Assembly: GCA_963678855.1 (NCBI GenBank)
Contig: OY787448.1
Span: 2,170,001 to 2,234,000 of the forward strand
DNA: 64,000 nucleotides
From: F22 sp963678855
Lineage (GTDB): Bacteria; Bacteroidota; Bacteroidia; Bacteroidales; Bacteroidaceae
Reading direction: 5' to 3'
In this document: positions 34,305-43,676 of the stretch, one piece after another
Layout of the letters: each line of letters opens with the position of its first letter
Numbering within the stretch: position 1 is the first letter of the stretch
Notes under the pieces: generated by a model
Told to the model about the DNA's origin: nothing
Database searches by the model: none
The model's input: only the letters and a program-made list of their open reading frames with translations
Program-made: the position numbers and the translations under genes

Positions 34305-35417
34305 CTACTCCTCTTCGTCTTCGTCAGTGTAGAAGTTGTAGATTGTTGTTTGTTCGTATACGCCTTCTGGGGTCAAGACTGCACTTGGGAAGTGACCCTT
34401 GTTAGGCGTATCTGGGAAGCATTGTGCCTCGAAACAGATAGCACTTCGTTTAGGGAATGTTGCCCCGTGTGCACCACTAAAACCATTTAGCCAGTTTCCT
34501 GTATATAATTGTACCCCTGGTTCTGTAGTGTATACCTCCATGATACGACCAGACTTAGGGTCTTTACATGAAGCAGCATAACTAAGCTCACCCCATTGAC
34601 CTTTGTTTAATACGTAATTGTGGTCATAACCCACACCAAACTGAAGTTGCTCGAAGTCAGAATCGATACGCTCGCCCACAATTTGTGGCGTGCGGAAGTC
34701 CATAGGCGTTCCATCTACAGAAGCGATTTCACCTGTAGGAATAGCTGTGCTATCTACTGGAGTGTAGAAATTAGCATTGATTTCTACGATATTGTCTTCG
34801 ATACTTGGAGAAGGGTTTGCGATACCAGCCAAGTTAAAGAAAGCATGGTTGGTCATATTCACAATAGTTGTCTTGTCTGTAGTTGCTTCGTATTCAATGA
34901 TGAATGCGTTAGCTTCTTCAGAAAGGCTGTATGTCATAGTGACATCAAGAGTACCAGGGAAACCTTCTTCCATATCTTGCGATTGGTACTTCATAACAAC
35001 AGTCTTCTCGTCTGTCTGTTCAGCATCCCATACTCGAGCATGGAAGCCAGTTGGTCCACCGTGTAGGTGATTCGGGCCATTGTTAGTAGCCAGATTGTAC
35101 TTTTCGCCGTTCAATACAAACTCACCTTTGCAGATACGGTTTGCATAACGACCGATTGCCGTGCTTAAAAAAGGCTCTGGGCTGTTCACCAAACTGTTGA
35201 TATCACTATGTGATAGTACAACGTTAGCTAGTTTACCATCACGGTCTGGAACCATGATAGCAAGGACAGCGCCGCCATAATTAGAAACTGCTACCTCCAT
35301 ACCTAGTTTGTTTTTCAAGATAAAAAGGTCTGTTTGTTTGCCGTCAATTTCCATCTGGAAATCTTGACGTTTGAGATTCGCTAGATTCTCCGGTGTTGTA
35401 GTGTTGTTCATAATCAT
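34305..35417 (-). CDS. galM: Aldose 1-epimerase (galactose mutarotase)
   Basis: A 370-residue enzyme that interconverts the alpha and beta anomers of galactose or glucose. Key segments are GRYANRI, NGPNHLHGGPTGFHARVW with one catalytic histidine, NMTNHAFFNLAG with the second, and the catalytic Glu in ICFEAQCFPDTPN. The C-terminus is acidic. ATG codons at 35417 and 35411 are both possible. It has no signal peptide, so it acts inside the cell, feeding galK. It is divergent from manA. Confidence 0.95.
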   Translation of the reverse strand: MIMNNTTTPENLANLKRQDFQMEIDGKQTDLFILKNKLGMEVAVSNYGGAVLAIMVPDRDGKLANVVLSHSDINSLVNSPEPFLSTAIGRYANRICKGEFVLNGEKYNLATNNGPNHLHGGPTGFHARVWDAEQTDEKTVVMKYQSQDMEEGFPGTLDVTMTYSLSEEANAFIIEYEATTDKTTIVNMTNHAFFNLAGIANPSPSIEDNIVEINANFYTPVDSTAIPTGEIASVDGTPMDFRTPQIVGERIDSDFEQLQFGVGYDHNYVLNKGQWGELSYAASCKDPKSGRIMEVYTTEPGVQLYTGNWLNGFSGAHGATFPKRSAICFEAQCFPDTPNKGHFPSAVLTPEGVYEQTTIYNFYTDEDEEE

Positions 35418-35485
35418 TGAGAGTTTTTTATGTTATGCAAATAACGTAATTTTATCTGGTGTAGCGAAATAATTGGACTTAAAAT

Positions 35486-35516
35486 CTTGGCTCAATTAGT
35501 TTTTTTTGTATTTTTG
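35486..35516 (+). promoter_or_regulatory. Promoter of manA
   Basis: CTTG (35486-35489, one base off) lies 19 bases before TATTTTTG (35509-35516). The leader is about 60 bases. Confidence 0.6.
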
Positions 35517-35583
35517 TGTCACCGAACAAATCGTTCGAAAACGGTTGTGCTATTAATAAAGTTTAAAACCCATTTAACAAATC

Positions 35584-36555
35584 ATGCAACTATTTAAGTT
35601 TGAACCCATCCTAAAACAAACTATCTGGGGTGGAGAGCGAATCATCCCTTTCAAAGGGTTAGATGTCTCACTTGACAACGTCGGTGAAAGCTGGGAACTA
35701 TCAGGTGTTCCAGGTGACGAATCTATCGTAGCAGAAGGTGAAAACAAAGGTCTTTCACTTCCTCGACTAATCGGTAAGTATAAGGAAGAAATTGTAGGTG
35801 AAGAAAATTACAGTCGCTATGGCTACCATTTTCCATTGCTTATTAAATTTATCGATGCAGAAGACAATTTATCTGTGCAAGTACACCCAGACGATGAGCT
35901 AGCTCAACAGCGCCATGACTGTCCTGGTAAAACAGAGATGTGGTACGTAATGGATCACAAGCCGCAAGCAAAACTGCTAGTTGGTCTTAATGAGGAAATT
36001 GACGTCAATGAGTATCGTCAACGTGTGAAGGGTAAGAAATTTATCGACCTTGTTCAGCCTTATGAGGTGAAAAAAGGTGATATTTTCTATTTGCCAGCAG
36101 GTCGTGTACATGCTATTGGTGCAGGCTGTTTTATTGCCGAAATTCAACAAACAAGTAACATCACATATCGTATTGATGATTATGATCGTCGTGATAAACA
36201 AGGCAATCCACGTGAACTACATACAGAGCAAGCAGCAGATGCTATTGACTTTACTGTTTATCCAGACTGTCGTACAAAATACGAAGCTAAAAAAGACGAA
36301 CCAGTAGAAGTTGTTGCTTGTCCTCACTTTGTAACTTCGGTATATGACTTGACAGAAGAGATGACATGCGATTACAGCGATCTAGATTCATTTGTAATTT
36401 ATATCTGTTTGACAGGTGGTGCATCGCTATTCACTGTTAGTGGTCAAGAATACTCGATGGAATATGGTGAGACTATTTTAATTCCAGCAGTAGAAGAATC
36501 TATCCGCATCGTTCCAGATGAAGGTGGCGTTAAGTTTATCGAAACATACGTGTAA
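35584..36555 (+). CDS. manA: Mannose-6-phosphate isomerase, type I
   Basis: A 323-residue zinc enzyme that interconverts mannose 6-phosphate and fructose 6-phosphate. It has the zinc ligands in VQVHPDDELA and KTEMWYVMD, and AGRVHAIGAGC near the active site. At 323 residues it belongs to the short bacterial form. It is transcribed away from galM under its own promoter and ends in a hairpin, so it is a single-gene unit feeding mannose into glycolysis or making GDP-mannose precursors. Confidence 0.94.
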   Translation: MQLFKFEPILKQTIWGGERIIPFKGLDVSLDNVGESWELSGVPGDESIVAEGENKGLSLPRLIGKYKEEIVGEENYSRYGYHFPLLIKFIDAEDNLSVQVHPDDELAQQRHDCPGKTEMWYVMDHKPQAKLLVGLNEEIDVNEYRQRVKGKKFIDLVQPYEVKKGDIFYLPAGRVHAIGAGCFIAEIQQTSNITYRIDDYDRRDKQGNPRELHTEQAADAIDFTVYPDCRTKYEAKKDEPVEVVACPHFVTSVYDLTEEMTCDYSDLDSFVIYICLTGGASLFTVSGQEYSMEYGETILIPAVEESIRIVPDEGGVKFIETYV

Positions 36556-36574
36556 TAGAATATATAATTCTTGT

Positions 36575-36610
36575 AGAAAGGATGCTCAAAATGAGTATCC
36601 TTTCTTTTTT
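36575..36610 (+). terminator. Terminator of manA
   Basis: AGAAAGGATGCTCA pairs with TGAGTATCCTTTCT with one wobble, followed by a T tract. Confidence 0.85.
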
Positions 36611-36712
36611 TTAAAAAAATCTCATCACTCTGCAACTTTTCATTACCTTTATAGCGTCTAACTGTTGAGTTTCGCAAAGAAACCGAGTAATAACCCTATA
36701 ACATATCCCACA

Positions 36713-37420
36713 ATGATCCACTTAGAAGATATTAATAAGACCTACCATAATGGGGCTCCGCTTCATGTGCTGAAGGGTATCAGCCTAGATATTCATAAAG
36801 GCGAATTTGTTTCTATTATGGGCGCGTCTGGTTCTGGTAAATCTACTTTGCTAAATATCTTGGGCATTCTAGATACATTCGATACAGGTGTGTATACTTT
36901 GAATGGAGTTAATATGAATGGCCTTTCAGAAACCCAAGCTGCTAAATATCGCAATGAGATGATTGGGTTTATCTTTCAGTCTTTTAATCTTATCGGCTTC
37001 AAAAATGCTGTTGAAAATGTAGCTCTACCTCTTTTTTATCAAGGAGTAGGACGTAGACAACGCAATAAAATCGCCATGGAATACCTAGATAAGCTAGGGC
37101 TTAAAGATTGGGCACACCACATGCCAAACGAAATGAGTGGTGGCCAGAAGCAACGTGTAGCTATTGCCAGAGCTCTGGTCACTCAACCTCAAATCATTCT
37201 TGCCGATGAGCCTACTGGTGCATTGGATAGTACAACCAGTAAAGAAGTGATGCAGATTCTTCAAGACTTACACAATGAAGGCATGACTATCGCAGTAGTA
37301 ACCCACGAAAGTGGTGTGGCTAATCAGACAGACAAGATTATACATATCAAAGACGGTATGATTGGTGAAATCGAAGAGCGCCTTGATTCTCCTTTTGGTA
37401 TGGATGGTTACATGAAGTAA
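36713..37420 (+). CDS. ABC exporter ATPase (MacB/LolD type)
   Basis: A 235-residue ATPase. Walker A GASGSGKS, signature MSGGQKQRVAIARAL, Walker B IILADEPTGALD and the switch histidine in VVTHES are all present. The start at 36713 gives MIHLEDINKTYHNG, the standard family N-terminus; a longer frame to 36665 is not needed. It powers the two permeases that follow, in a tripartite export system with the adaptor and the outer-membrane channel downstream. All five genes are on one strand with gaps of 20, 29, 51 and 11 bases. Confidence 0.93.
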   Translation: MIHLEDINKTYHNGAPLHVLKGISLDIHKGEFVSIMGASGSGKSTLLNILGILDTFDTGVYTLNGVNMNGLSETQAAKYRNEMIGFIFQSFNLIGFKNAVENVALPLFYQGVGRRQRNKIAMEYLDKLGLKDWAHHMPNEMSGGQKQRVAIARALVTQPQIILADEPTGALDSTTSKEVMQILQDLHNEGMTIAVVTHESGVANQTDKIIHIKDGMIGEIEERLDSPFGMDGYMK

Positions 37421-37440
37421 AACACTAAAGAAAATAATAT

Positions 37441-38694
37441 ATGTTTGATCTTTGGCAAGAATTAGTATCAACTATTCGTAGGAATAAGATGCGTACAGCC
37501 CTGACTGGTTTTGCAGTGGCTTGGGGTATCTTTATGTTGATCGTGCTGCTTGGAGCTGGTAATGGCCTGAGCAATGCCTTCTTAGATAACGCTGGGCAGT
37601 GGTCTGTTAATAGTGTGAAGTCGGGGGGTAGTTCTACGACAAAAGCCTACGGTGGTTTTGATAAGGGACGATATATTCAATTACGCAATAGAAATATCGA
37701 AGGCACAAAAAAGCTGACACATTATGTAAGCAATGTAGGCGGTATCTATTACGATGGAGGACAGAGTCTGAGCTATGGAGAGCATAGCGTTTCTGGAACA
37801 ATCATCGGTTGCGACGCCAATTATGAAGAGATTGAGAAGATAGAAGTTTTGTATGGACGTTTTATCAATGCAATCGATGTAAAGGAAAAAAGAAAGAGTG
37901 TCGTGATTCCTGAGAACTTAGCAAAAAGACTGTTCAAACGTGCAGAACGAGCTGTTGGTAAGTATGTCAAACTGAGTGGCTTAATGTATAAAGTGGTAGG
38001 AGTTAATAAAACCAACCAACAAGATAGTAATGACGATTTCTTTCTCCCTCGCTCTACATATGCATTGTTGAACAATTCGGGTGACCGAGTGCATCAGTTA
38101 TTGTTTTCCATTCATGGAGTGAAGACCAAAGAAGACTGCGAGGCTTTTGAAAAAGAATATCGTGCATCTATAGCTCGTCAAGAAAACTTTGATCCAGAAG
38201 ATAGAGGTGGTGTTTGGGTATGGAATCGTTTTAGTCAATACCTAGACCAAATGACAGGGGCTCGTTTTATTACTATCGCTATATGGATTATTGCCATATT
38301 TACTATGATTAGTGGTATCGTAGGTGTGAGTAATATTATGCTGATTGCTGTAAAGGAACGTACCAAAGAGTTTGGTGTACGTAAAGCACTAGGTGCTACT
38401 CCACGATCTATTCTGCTTATGATTATCGCCGAAAGTATCTTTATAACCACAATTTTTGGATATATAGGCCTTGTGGCTGGAGTAGGCGTGACAGAATTGA
38501 TGGATGCCACTATCGGACAACAAACGGTTAATGCAGGAGTATTCCAAATGCAGTACTTCAAAAACCCGACAGTCGATATTGATGTGGCAATTCAAGCGAC
38601 ATTGACCTTGATAGTCTGTGGTACTTTAGCTGGATATTTTCCAGCTCTAAAAGCAGTCAAGATACCACCAATTGAAGCACTGCGTGCCGAATAA
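37441..38694 (+). CDS. MacB-type ABC permease, first of two
   Basis: A 417-residue inner-membrane protein with four transmembrane helices, one at residues 18-40 and three in the C-terminal 170. A large periplasmic MacB_PCD domain lies between. The FtsX-like domain has SNIMLIAVKERTKEFGVRKALGA and ends PIEALRAE. Unlike E. coli MacB, ATPase and permease are separate chains. It is paralogous to the next gene, so the transporter is likely a heterodimer. Substrates of such systems range from antibiotics to lipids and peptides and cannot be told here. Confidence 0.9.
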   Translation: MFDLWQELVSTIRRNKMRTALTGFAVAWGIFMLIVLLGAGNGLSNAFLDNAGQWSVNSVKSGGSSTTKAYGGFDKGRYIQLRNRNIEGTKKLTHYVSNVGGIYYDGGQSLSYGEHSVSGTIIGCDANYEEIEKIEVLYGRFINAIDVKEKRKSVVIPENLAKRLFKRAERAVGKYVKLSGLMYKVVGVNKTNQQDSNDDFFLPRSTYALLNNSGDRVHQLLFSIHGVKTKEDCEAFEKEYRASIARQENFDPEDRGGVWVWNRFSQYLDQMTGARFITIAIWIIAIFTMISGIVGVSNIMLIAVKERTKEFGVRKALGATPRSILLMIIAESIFITTIFGYIGLVAGVGVTELMDATIGQQTVNAGVFQMQYFKNPTVDIDVAIQATLTLIVCGTLAGYFPALKAVKIPPIEALRAE

Positions 38695-38723
38695 TTCATT
38701 AGGAATCCTGAAAAACAGATAAT

Positions 38724-39983
38724 ATGAAAATACGATTTGATATAGATGTTTGGGAAGAGATTCTCATTACCATCACCCGCAATAAAACCCGCAGTTTATT
38801 GACTGCATTTGGCGTGTTTTGGGGAATCTTCATGCTCTTGGCTTTGCTGGGTGGCGGTGAAGGACTCAAAGCACTTATGGGGCAGAACTTTAAAGGATTT
38901 GCGACAAACAGTTCTATCTTTTGGGCGCAATCTACCACAATCCCTTATAAAGGTTTTCCCGAAGGACGTCAGATTCATCTCACGACAGATGATATTGGTG
39001 TGATTGAAAAACACGAAGGAGTGAAGTTTGCTACACCAGTTGTTGACAGATGGGGAGGAACCTTTGCCTATGAGGGTAAAACCGCTCAGCGAGGGGCTAT
39101 ACGAGGTGTAGAGCCCATCTACATACAAGAAGTAGAAGAACTAGAACTTATTTACGGCCGACATATCAATCAGATTGATCAAGAACGAGCTCGTAAAGTA
39201 TGCATCATCGGTAATGATATTTACGGTGACTTATTCCATCCTGGAGAAAATCCATGTGGTAAGTATGTAGAATGTGACGGTGTGTACTACCAAGTAATTG
39301 GAGTCGCTGCCAAGAGCTCTAGTAATATGAATATTGGTGGTGGACGTGCAGGTACAAGAGTGACTATGCCATTGTCTACAGTACAGATGGTGTACAATCT
39401 TGCAAAAGACGTCCATATGTATGCCGTAGTAGCCAAAGCAGGCTATATGATGGGAGATATGGAGGAAGAGATTACGCAGTCTATGTTGCGATATCACAAT
39501 GCCTCTCCTAAAGATGAGATGGCTATTCGTCACTTCAACGCACAAGCTATGTTTAAGATGGTTGACAATGTGATGACAGGTATCTCCCTATTGACCATAC
39601 TTGTAGGTATTGGTACGCTACTAGCTGGTATCATCGGTGTGAGTAATATCATGATGGTAACTGTCAAAGAACGTACCACCGAGATTGGTATTCGTCGAGC
39701 TATCGGTGCCACACCTAAAATTATCATGCACCAGATTATGGCCGAGAGTATAGTGCTTACCGCCATAGCTGGAATGTTTGGGATGTGTTTGACCGTGCTG
39801 GTGCTTCAAGTCACTCAAGTGGCAATCAGCAATGCACAAAGTGCAGAGATCCCATTCCAGATTAGTTTCTGGACAGCAATTGGTACCTTGTTTATCTTAG
39901 CGGTACTAGGAGTTGGTGCTGGACTTGCTCCAGCATATCGCGCCATGGCGATTAAACCTATTGAAGCCATTCGTGATGAGTAG
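38724..39983 (+). CDS. MacB-type ABC permease, second of two
   Basis: A 419-residue partner of the preceding gene with the same plan: one N-terminal helix, a periplasmic domain, and three C-terminal helices. It carries SNIMMVTVKERTTEIGIRRAIGA and ends PIEAIRDE. The periplasmic part has an insert of glycines near NIGGGRAG. It starts 29 bases after the first permease. Confidence 0.9.
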   Translation: MKIRFDIDVWEEILITITRNKTRSLLTAFGVFWGIFMLLALLGGGEGLKALMGQNFKGFATNSSIFWAQSTTIPYKGFPEGRQIHLTTDDIGVIEKHEGVKFATPVVDRWGGTFAYEGKTAQRGAIRGVEPIYIQEVEELELIYGRHINQIDQERARKVCIIGNDIYGDLFHPGENPCGKYVECDGVYYQVIGVAAKSSSNMNIGGGRAGTRVTMPLSTVQMVYNLAKDVHMYAVVAKAGYMMGDMEEEITQSMLRYHNASPKDEMAIRHFNAQAMFKMVDNVMTGISLLTILVGIGTLLAGIIGVSNIMMVTVKERTTEIGIRRAIGATPKIIMHQIMAESIVLTAIAGMFGMCLTVLVLQVTQVAISNAQSAEIPFQISFWTAIGTLFILAVLGVGAGLAPAYRAMAIKPIEAIRDE

Positions 39984-40034
39984 TCTCCGAATTGAATTAA
40001 AATTAAATGTATAACCCTATTTATTATAACCACA

Positions 40035-41144
40035 ATGAAAAAGTTTTTTCGCATTTTTATCTTCGTCGTAATCGGCTTGATATTTGTCTGGACCTTCTGG
40101 TTCCTATACAGTAATAGTCAACCAAAACCAGTTGTCTACAATATTGAAAAACCTGCACGTAAAACCTTGCAAAACACAAGTGTAGCGACCGGTCGAGTAG
40201 AACCGCGTGATGAGATTTTGATTAAACCTCAAATCTCTGGTATCATCGACAAGCTATATAAAGAAGCTGGTGATTACGTGAAGAAAGGTGAGATTATTGC
40301 TCGTGTAAAAGTTATTCCAGAAATGAATAATTTGAACAGTGCTCAAAGCCGTGTTCGTCTTGCAGAAATCAACCTAGCTCAAACCAAACGTGAGTGGAAT
40401 CGTACTAAAAAGTTATTTGCTGATAAGTTAATCAGTAAAGAAGAGTACGAAAAGGCTCAAGTAAGCTACAACCAAGCTAAAGAGGAAACTCAAACAGCTA
40501 AGGATGCCTTGGAAATTATCCGTACAGGTGTAAGTCAAAGCACTAAGCATTTATCCAATACCAACATCCGAAGTACTATCGATGGTTTGGTACTTGATGT
40601 GCCTGTCAAAGAAGGTAACTCTGTTATCCAGAGTAATACGTTCAATGAAGGAACGACGATCGCTTCTGTTGCTGATATGAGCAATTTGATCTTCAAGGGT
40701 AATGTAGACGAAACAGAAGTCGGTAGCCTACATGAAGGCATGCCAATGTCACTAAAGATTGGTGCTATCCAAGGCAGTAGATTTACTGCAAAACTAGAGT
40801 ATATCAGTCCTAAAGGTGTTGACAACAACGGAACAACTCAGTTTGAGATAAAAGCCGCTATCCACATTGCAGATTCAGTCACTATTCGTTCAGGCTATTC
40901 TGCAAACGCTGAAATCGTATTACGTAAGATCGAAGATGCGTTGACAGTAGCAGAAGGACTTATCGAATTCAAGGGCGACAGCACGTTTGTGTACAAGTTG
41001 ACTACAAAAGAACCACAAGAATTTGAGCGTATCCCAGTTAAAGTGGGCATGACAGATGGTGTGAATATTCAAATTTTATCTGGACTTACAGGTGATGAAG
41101 AATTACGTGGTAAAGTCTTTGATCCAAAAAAGCCTAAACAATAA
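40035..41144 (+). CDS. Periplasmic adaptor (MacA/HlyD type)
   Basis: A 369-residue protein anchored by one N-terminal helix (IFIFVVIGLIFVWTFWFLY, about residues 7-25). A split biotinyl-lipoyl domain, an alpha hairpin (the RVRLAEINLAQTKREWNRTK region) and a beta-barrel domain follow. It joins the inner-membrane permeases to the outer-membrane channel encoded 11 bases downstream. The domain order and the operon leave little doubt about the type of system. Confidence 0.92.
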   Translation: MKKFFRIFIFVVIGLIFVWTFWFLYSNSQPKPVVYNIEKPARKTLQNTSVATGRVEPRDEILIKPQISGIIDKLYKEAGDYVKKGEIIARVKVIPEMNNLNSAQSRVRLAEINLAQTKREWNRTKKLFADKLISKEEYEKAQVSYNQAKEETQTAKDALEIIRTGVSQSTKHLSNTNIRSTIDGLVLDVPVKEGNSVIQSNTFNEGTTIASVADMSNLIFKGNVDETEVGSLHEGMPMSLKIGAIQGSRFTAKLEYISPKGVDNNGTTQFEIKAAIHIADSVTIRSGYSANAEIVLRKIEDALTVAEGLIEFKGDSTFVYKLTTKEPQEFERIPVKVGMTDGVNIQILSGLTGDEELRGKVFDPKKPKQ

Positions 41145-41155
41145 ATTTGACTCTT

Positions 41156-42535
41156 ATGAAGTATAATACTTTATTTACTATAGGGCTACTAACCCTGAGC
41201 TTGTATGTTCTTGAGCCAGTAATGGCTCAAGAAGCACAGCAACAAGCTGCTGTGGCTGATGAGGCTATGCCTACAGGTCCATGGTCGCTACGTCAATGTA
41301 TCGACTATGCATTAAGCCACAACATCACATTGAAAAGCCGTGAAGTAGACACCAAACTGTCGAAAGTCGATGTGCATACCAAGAAATGGGCACGTCTACC
41401 TAACCTAAACGGTTCCGCAAGCCAAAACTTCTCTTGGGGACGTTCTGTATCTGCAGTAGATAATGGCTACACCACTATGCGTAGTGAGAATACTAATTTC
41501 AACTTGTCTACAAGCGTGCCCTTGTTTACAGGTGGTCGCATCCCTAATCAGTACAAACTCTCCAAAGTTAATTTAGAAGCTTCTTTGGCCGATCTAGAAA
41601 AGGCGCAAAATGATATCAGTATTCAGATTGCACAACAATATTTGCAAGTGCTATATAACCAAGAGCTTCACAAGGTTTCTAAGGAGCAGTTGGAATTGTC
41701 TAAGGAACAATACGAGCGTTTGAATGAACTGTATAAGATTGGTAAAATACCACAAGCCAGTGTTTCTGAAGCTGCAGCACGTGTCGCTCAAGATGAGTAT
41801 AGCATGACACAAGCAGCTAATGACGTACATCTTGCTTTGCTTGATTTGTCTCAGCTGTTGGAATTGCCATCGCCAGATGTGTTGCAATTGAACGTACCTA
41901 GCAATGTTGCAGTAAATGGAGAACTAGATTTACCATCTATCGATGTCGTGTATGTCAATGCATTAGTTAGCCGTCCCGAAATTCGTGCGTCACAACTACG
42001 TTTAAAAGGTAGTGATTACAGCATTAGTATTGCAAAGAGTGGCTTGTTGCCAACACTTAGTCTAGGTGCTAACTTATCAACAGGTTATAATAAGATTAAA
42101 GGTTTGGATGCTCGTACCTTCAAGCAACAAATGGATGATAACTTCTCACAAAGTATTGGAGTGACCATGAATGTGCCTATCTTCAATCGATTTGAGACTT
42201 ATAATAATATCAAATCAAGCCGTTTGCGCAAAGAACAATATATCCTAGAATTGGAAGCTCAGAAGAAGACTTTGTATAAAGAGATTCAACAATCTTGGTA
42301 CAATGCCGTAGCATCTCAAGTACAATTCCGCAGCGCAGAAAAAGCTGTTATGGCTAATCAAGAGGCGTTTGATGTTATGAACAAGAAGTTTATGCAAGGA
42401 CAAGCTAATTCGGTTGAATTTAACGAATCTAAGCTTAATTTGATGAGAAGTGTTTCTCAACAACTTCAAGCGAAATATACCTATTTGTTCCGTACCAAGA
42501 TCTTGCGTTTTTATAATGGTGAACGCCTCCAGTAA
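41156..42535 (+). CDS. TolC-type outer-membrane efflux channel
   Basis: A 459-residue protein with a signal peptide ending near PVMAQEA. Two repeats of the outer-membrane efflux domain follow, with the WSLRQCIDYALSHN start and long coiled-coil helices (LYNQELHKVSKEQLELSKEQY and similar, written here in part). It is the last gene of the tripartite export operon. ATG at 41156 is taken over a TTG nine bases earlier because the signal peptide starts there. A terminator follows. Confidence 0.92.
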   Translation: MKYNTLFTIGLLTLSLYVLEPVMAQEAQQQAAVADEAMPTGPWSLRQCIDYALSHNITLKSREVDTKLSKVDVHTKKWARLPNLNGSASQNFSWGRSVSAVDNGYTTMRSENTNFNLSTSVPLFTGGRIPNQYKLSKVNLEASLADLEKAQNDISIQIAQQYLQVLYNQELHKVSKEQLELSKEQYERLNELYKIGKIPQASVSEAAARVAQDEYSMTQAANDVHLALLDLSQLLELPSPDVLQLNVPSNVAVNGELDLPSIDVVYVNALVSRPEIRASQLRLKGSDYSISIAKSGLLPTLSLGANLSTGYNKIKGLDARTFKQQMDDNFSQSIGVTMNVPIFNRFETYNNIKSSRLRKEQYILELEAQKKTLYKEIQQSWYNAVASQVQFRSAEKAVMANQEAFDVMNKKFMQGQANSVEFNESKLNLMRSVSQQLQAKYTYLFRTKILRFYNGERLQ

Positions 42536-42561
42536 GCGTTTTCATGAATGTGTTTCTAAAT

Positions 42562-42598
42562 AAAAAGAGACTGTATCTTAATGATACGGTCTCTTTTT
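42562..42598. terminator. Bidirectional terminator after the export operon
   Basis: AAAAAGAGACTGTATC (42562-42577) pairs with GATACGGTCTCTTTTT (42583-42598), one wobble. It lies between converging genes. Confidence 0.85.
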
Positions 42599-42603
42599 GC
42601 ATA

Positions 42604-43671
42604 TTATTGAGTGGGAGCTTTGTGTTTTAGTGTTAGCACTGTGATTTCTGGTCTTGCTCCACCTATTCTAATAGGGATAGCTATTTGACCAGCGCCAATA
42701 TTGACATGTAGCATCTGTGTGCCATCTTTGGAATAATGTGTGTCATTCCAGAGCTTAAACTTAAAAGCGGCAGGAGATACCCCAAATATTTCGAGCTGAA
42801 AAGCGTGAGTATGTCCTGAAAGTGTGATAGGGATATCTGTTTTCGGTACCACCTCATACCTCCATTGATCTGGGTTGTGAGCCAATAAGATCCTAAACTT
42901 AGATTCAGTTCCTTCTAATGCTGCTACAAGTTTTGGATATTGATCTACATACGAGGAGCGAGCCATATCACTTACGCCAATTAAAGCTATAGAATCCATC
43001 CCAGATGTTCCTTTTCTGTCTATAAAAACATGCTCATTTTGAAGAAGAGTCCACCCCATTTCTGATTGATAATGTGCTAGTTCTGCTCCATTATCCACTT
43101 TTTCTGCTACAGTGGATAGTCCAAAATAGGGGCCATGGTCGTGATTGCCTAAGATAGAGTAGACACCATCAGGTGCTTTAAGTTTAGATAGCTCTGGAAT
43201 AAAAGGCTCTGCTTCATTGGCTCGATGTGTAACCAAATCACCCGTAAAAACAATCATGTCGGGCTTGCGAGCATTGATATGAGCAACCATATCTTCTATG
43301 GCTAGATTTTCTCCAGTCCATGTTGCTAAGTGCAAGTCACTAAATTGGACAATGCGGTAATTGTTGAATGCAGGAGGTACTTGCTCAGATTCGAAAGTCA
43401 CTTCCACTGTTTGCCAATGGGTACGACCTATAAGATAACAGTAACCCCAAAAATACAAGGCACAGATACCAGTGATGATCCATCCAGTTCGCATAATCTG
43501 CTGAATGGTCTTAGTCCTCTGTTCTTTAGTCCTGTAGTTGGCTTTAGAAAAATCATTCTTATGTATAGCCCAGTTTCTAAATCTCAAACAAAAGAGGAAG
43601 AAACGGGCCCCTATAATAGGGAGAAACGTGATAAGTATTAGTAAAAATAGTGCAGCAATTTTAAGCAGCAT
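42604..43671 (-). CDS. Membrane-anchored metallophosphoesterase (YkuE type)
   Basis: A 355-residue protein with two N-terminal transmembrane helices (residues 5-28 and about 63-80) and an outward catalytic domain. The five metal-binding blocks are seen: FSDLHLA, FTGDLV, LGNHDHG, and SGHTHAFQ with the metal ligands. Relatives hydrolyse phosphodiesters or UDP-diacylglucosamine-type lipids; the substrate is not known. It follows pyrC after 5 bases. Confidence 0.88.
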   Translation of the reverse strand: MLLKIAALFLLILITFLPIIGARFFLFCLRFRNWAIHKNDFSKANYRTKEQRTKTIQQIMRTGWIITGICALYFWGYCYLIGRTHWQTVEVTFESEQVPPAFNNYRIVQFSDLHLATWTGENLAIEDMVAHINARKPDMIVFTGDLVTHRANEAEPFIPELSKLKAPDGVYSILGNHDHGPYFGLSTVAEKVDNGAELAHYQSEMGWTLLQNEHVFIDRKGTSGMDSIALIGVSDMARSSYVDQYPKLVAALEGTESKFRILLAHNPDQWRYEVVPKTDIPITLSGHTHAFQLEIFGVSPAAFKFKLWNDTHYSKDGTQMLHVNIGAGQIAIPIRIGGARPEITVLTLKHKAPTQ

Positions 43672-43676
43672 ATTTG